Positions 5,120-5,186 of a DNA stretch of 5,186 nt are shown here, piece by piece (within the stretch, counting starts at the first letter, position 1; each line of letters starts with the position of its first letter). The position numbers and the translations under genes were made by a program. This stretch comes from Chloroflexota bacterium (GTDB lineage: Bacteria; Chloroflexota; UBA6077). The notes beneath the pieces were generated by a model. That model was not told where the DNA came from and did no database searches. It saw only the letters and a list, made by a program, of their open reading frames with translations. Location of the stretch: positions 1 to 5,186 of the forward strand of contig JAJYNT010000218.1 in assembly GCA_021786215.1 (NCBI GenBank), given 5' to 3'.

Positions 5120-5140
5120 TTAAGACTGCTCAAGAGTCAA
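5112..5140 (-). promoter_or_regulatory. Sigma70-type promoter of the toxin-antitoxin operon
   Basis: On the minus strand TTGACT (5135-5140) and TATATT (5112-5117) are separated by exactly 17 nt, each matching consensus at five of six positions. Transcription should begin near 5105, giving a leader of about 20-40 nt depending on the antitoxin start. This is the best promoter in the window. Confidence 0.72.
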
Positions 5141-5169
5141 CTCGGAGCCGATTCGGTGGATCAGGACTT

Positions 5170-5185
5170 TTCACCGGCCGGTGAA
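5170..5185. repeat. Perfect 16-bp palindrome at the right edge
   Basis: TTCACCGG (5170-5177) is followed directly by CCGGTGAA (5178-5185) with no spacer. Such a site could be an operator for a dimeric regulator or part of a terminator of a gene beyond the window. The minus-strand promoter -35 of the antitoxin lies about 30 bp to its left. The window stops one base after it. Confidence 0.5.
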
Positions 5186-5186
5186 T

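Noticed and set aside
5067..5120. Antitoxin start at ATG 5120
   Set aside because: The codon sits upstream of the predicted transcription start and abuts the -10 box, has no ribosome binding site, and adds residues unlike the family N-terminus.

Overview
The window is a GC-rich bacterial segment with four well-supported protein genes, one likely small membrane protein, and long intergenic stretches rich in palindromes. I infer a member of Chloroflexota (Anaerolineae-like). The reasons are the high G+C, strong G/C preference at third codon positions, the style of the histidine kinase (a GAF domain followed by an IEERNRLARDLHDSVTQ-type H-box), a Phd/YefM antitoxin paired with a COG1569-type PIN toxin, and an intergenic repeat containing a CTCAGGATGACAGG-like module. 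This assignment rests on recalled family style, not on a marker gene.

Layout from left to right. Bases 21-165 hold a repeat element: a chain of overlapping palindromes (centres 52, 66, 80 and about 93) that runs into three perfect copies of a 21-bp direct repeat. A 74-aa glycine-rich membrane protein follows (228-452, +) with a strong ribosome binding site. Two very short single-helix membrane ORFs (528-620 + and 669-785 -) are possible but uncertain. Bases 786-1139 carry no convincing gene, only several inverted repeats.

The centre is a two-component system on the + strand. A 744-aa dCache-HAMP-GAF-HisKA_3-HATPase sensor kinase (1245-3479, TTG start) is followed 42 nt later by a 220-aa NarL/FixJ response regulator (3522-4184). 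A candidate sigma70-type promoter lies at 1140-1168. A long stem-loop at 4188-4234 ends the unit. The kinase should sense something outside the cell through dCache and possibly a second cytoplasmic signal through GAF, then phosphorylate Asp57 of the regulator. The H-box reads HDSVTQ, which contains the DxxxQ motif linked to phosphatase activity in NarX-type kinases, so the kinase probably also removes the phosphate.

The right end is a type II toxin-antitoxin operon on the - strand: a Phd/YefM antitoxin (4767-5066) followed 9 nt later by a PIN-domain ribonuclease toxin (4323-4757). It has a clear promoter (TTGACT, 17 nt, TATATT) whose -10 box overlaps a TGTACA motif of the kind bound by YefM, pointing to autorepression. 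The toxin converges on the two-component operon. The window ends in a perfect 16-bp palindrome at 5170-5185.
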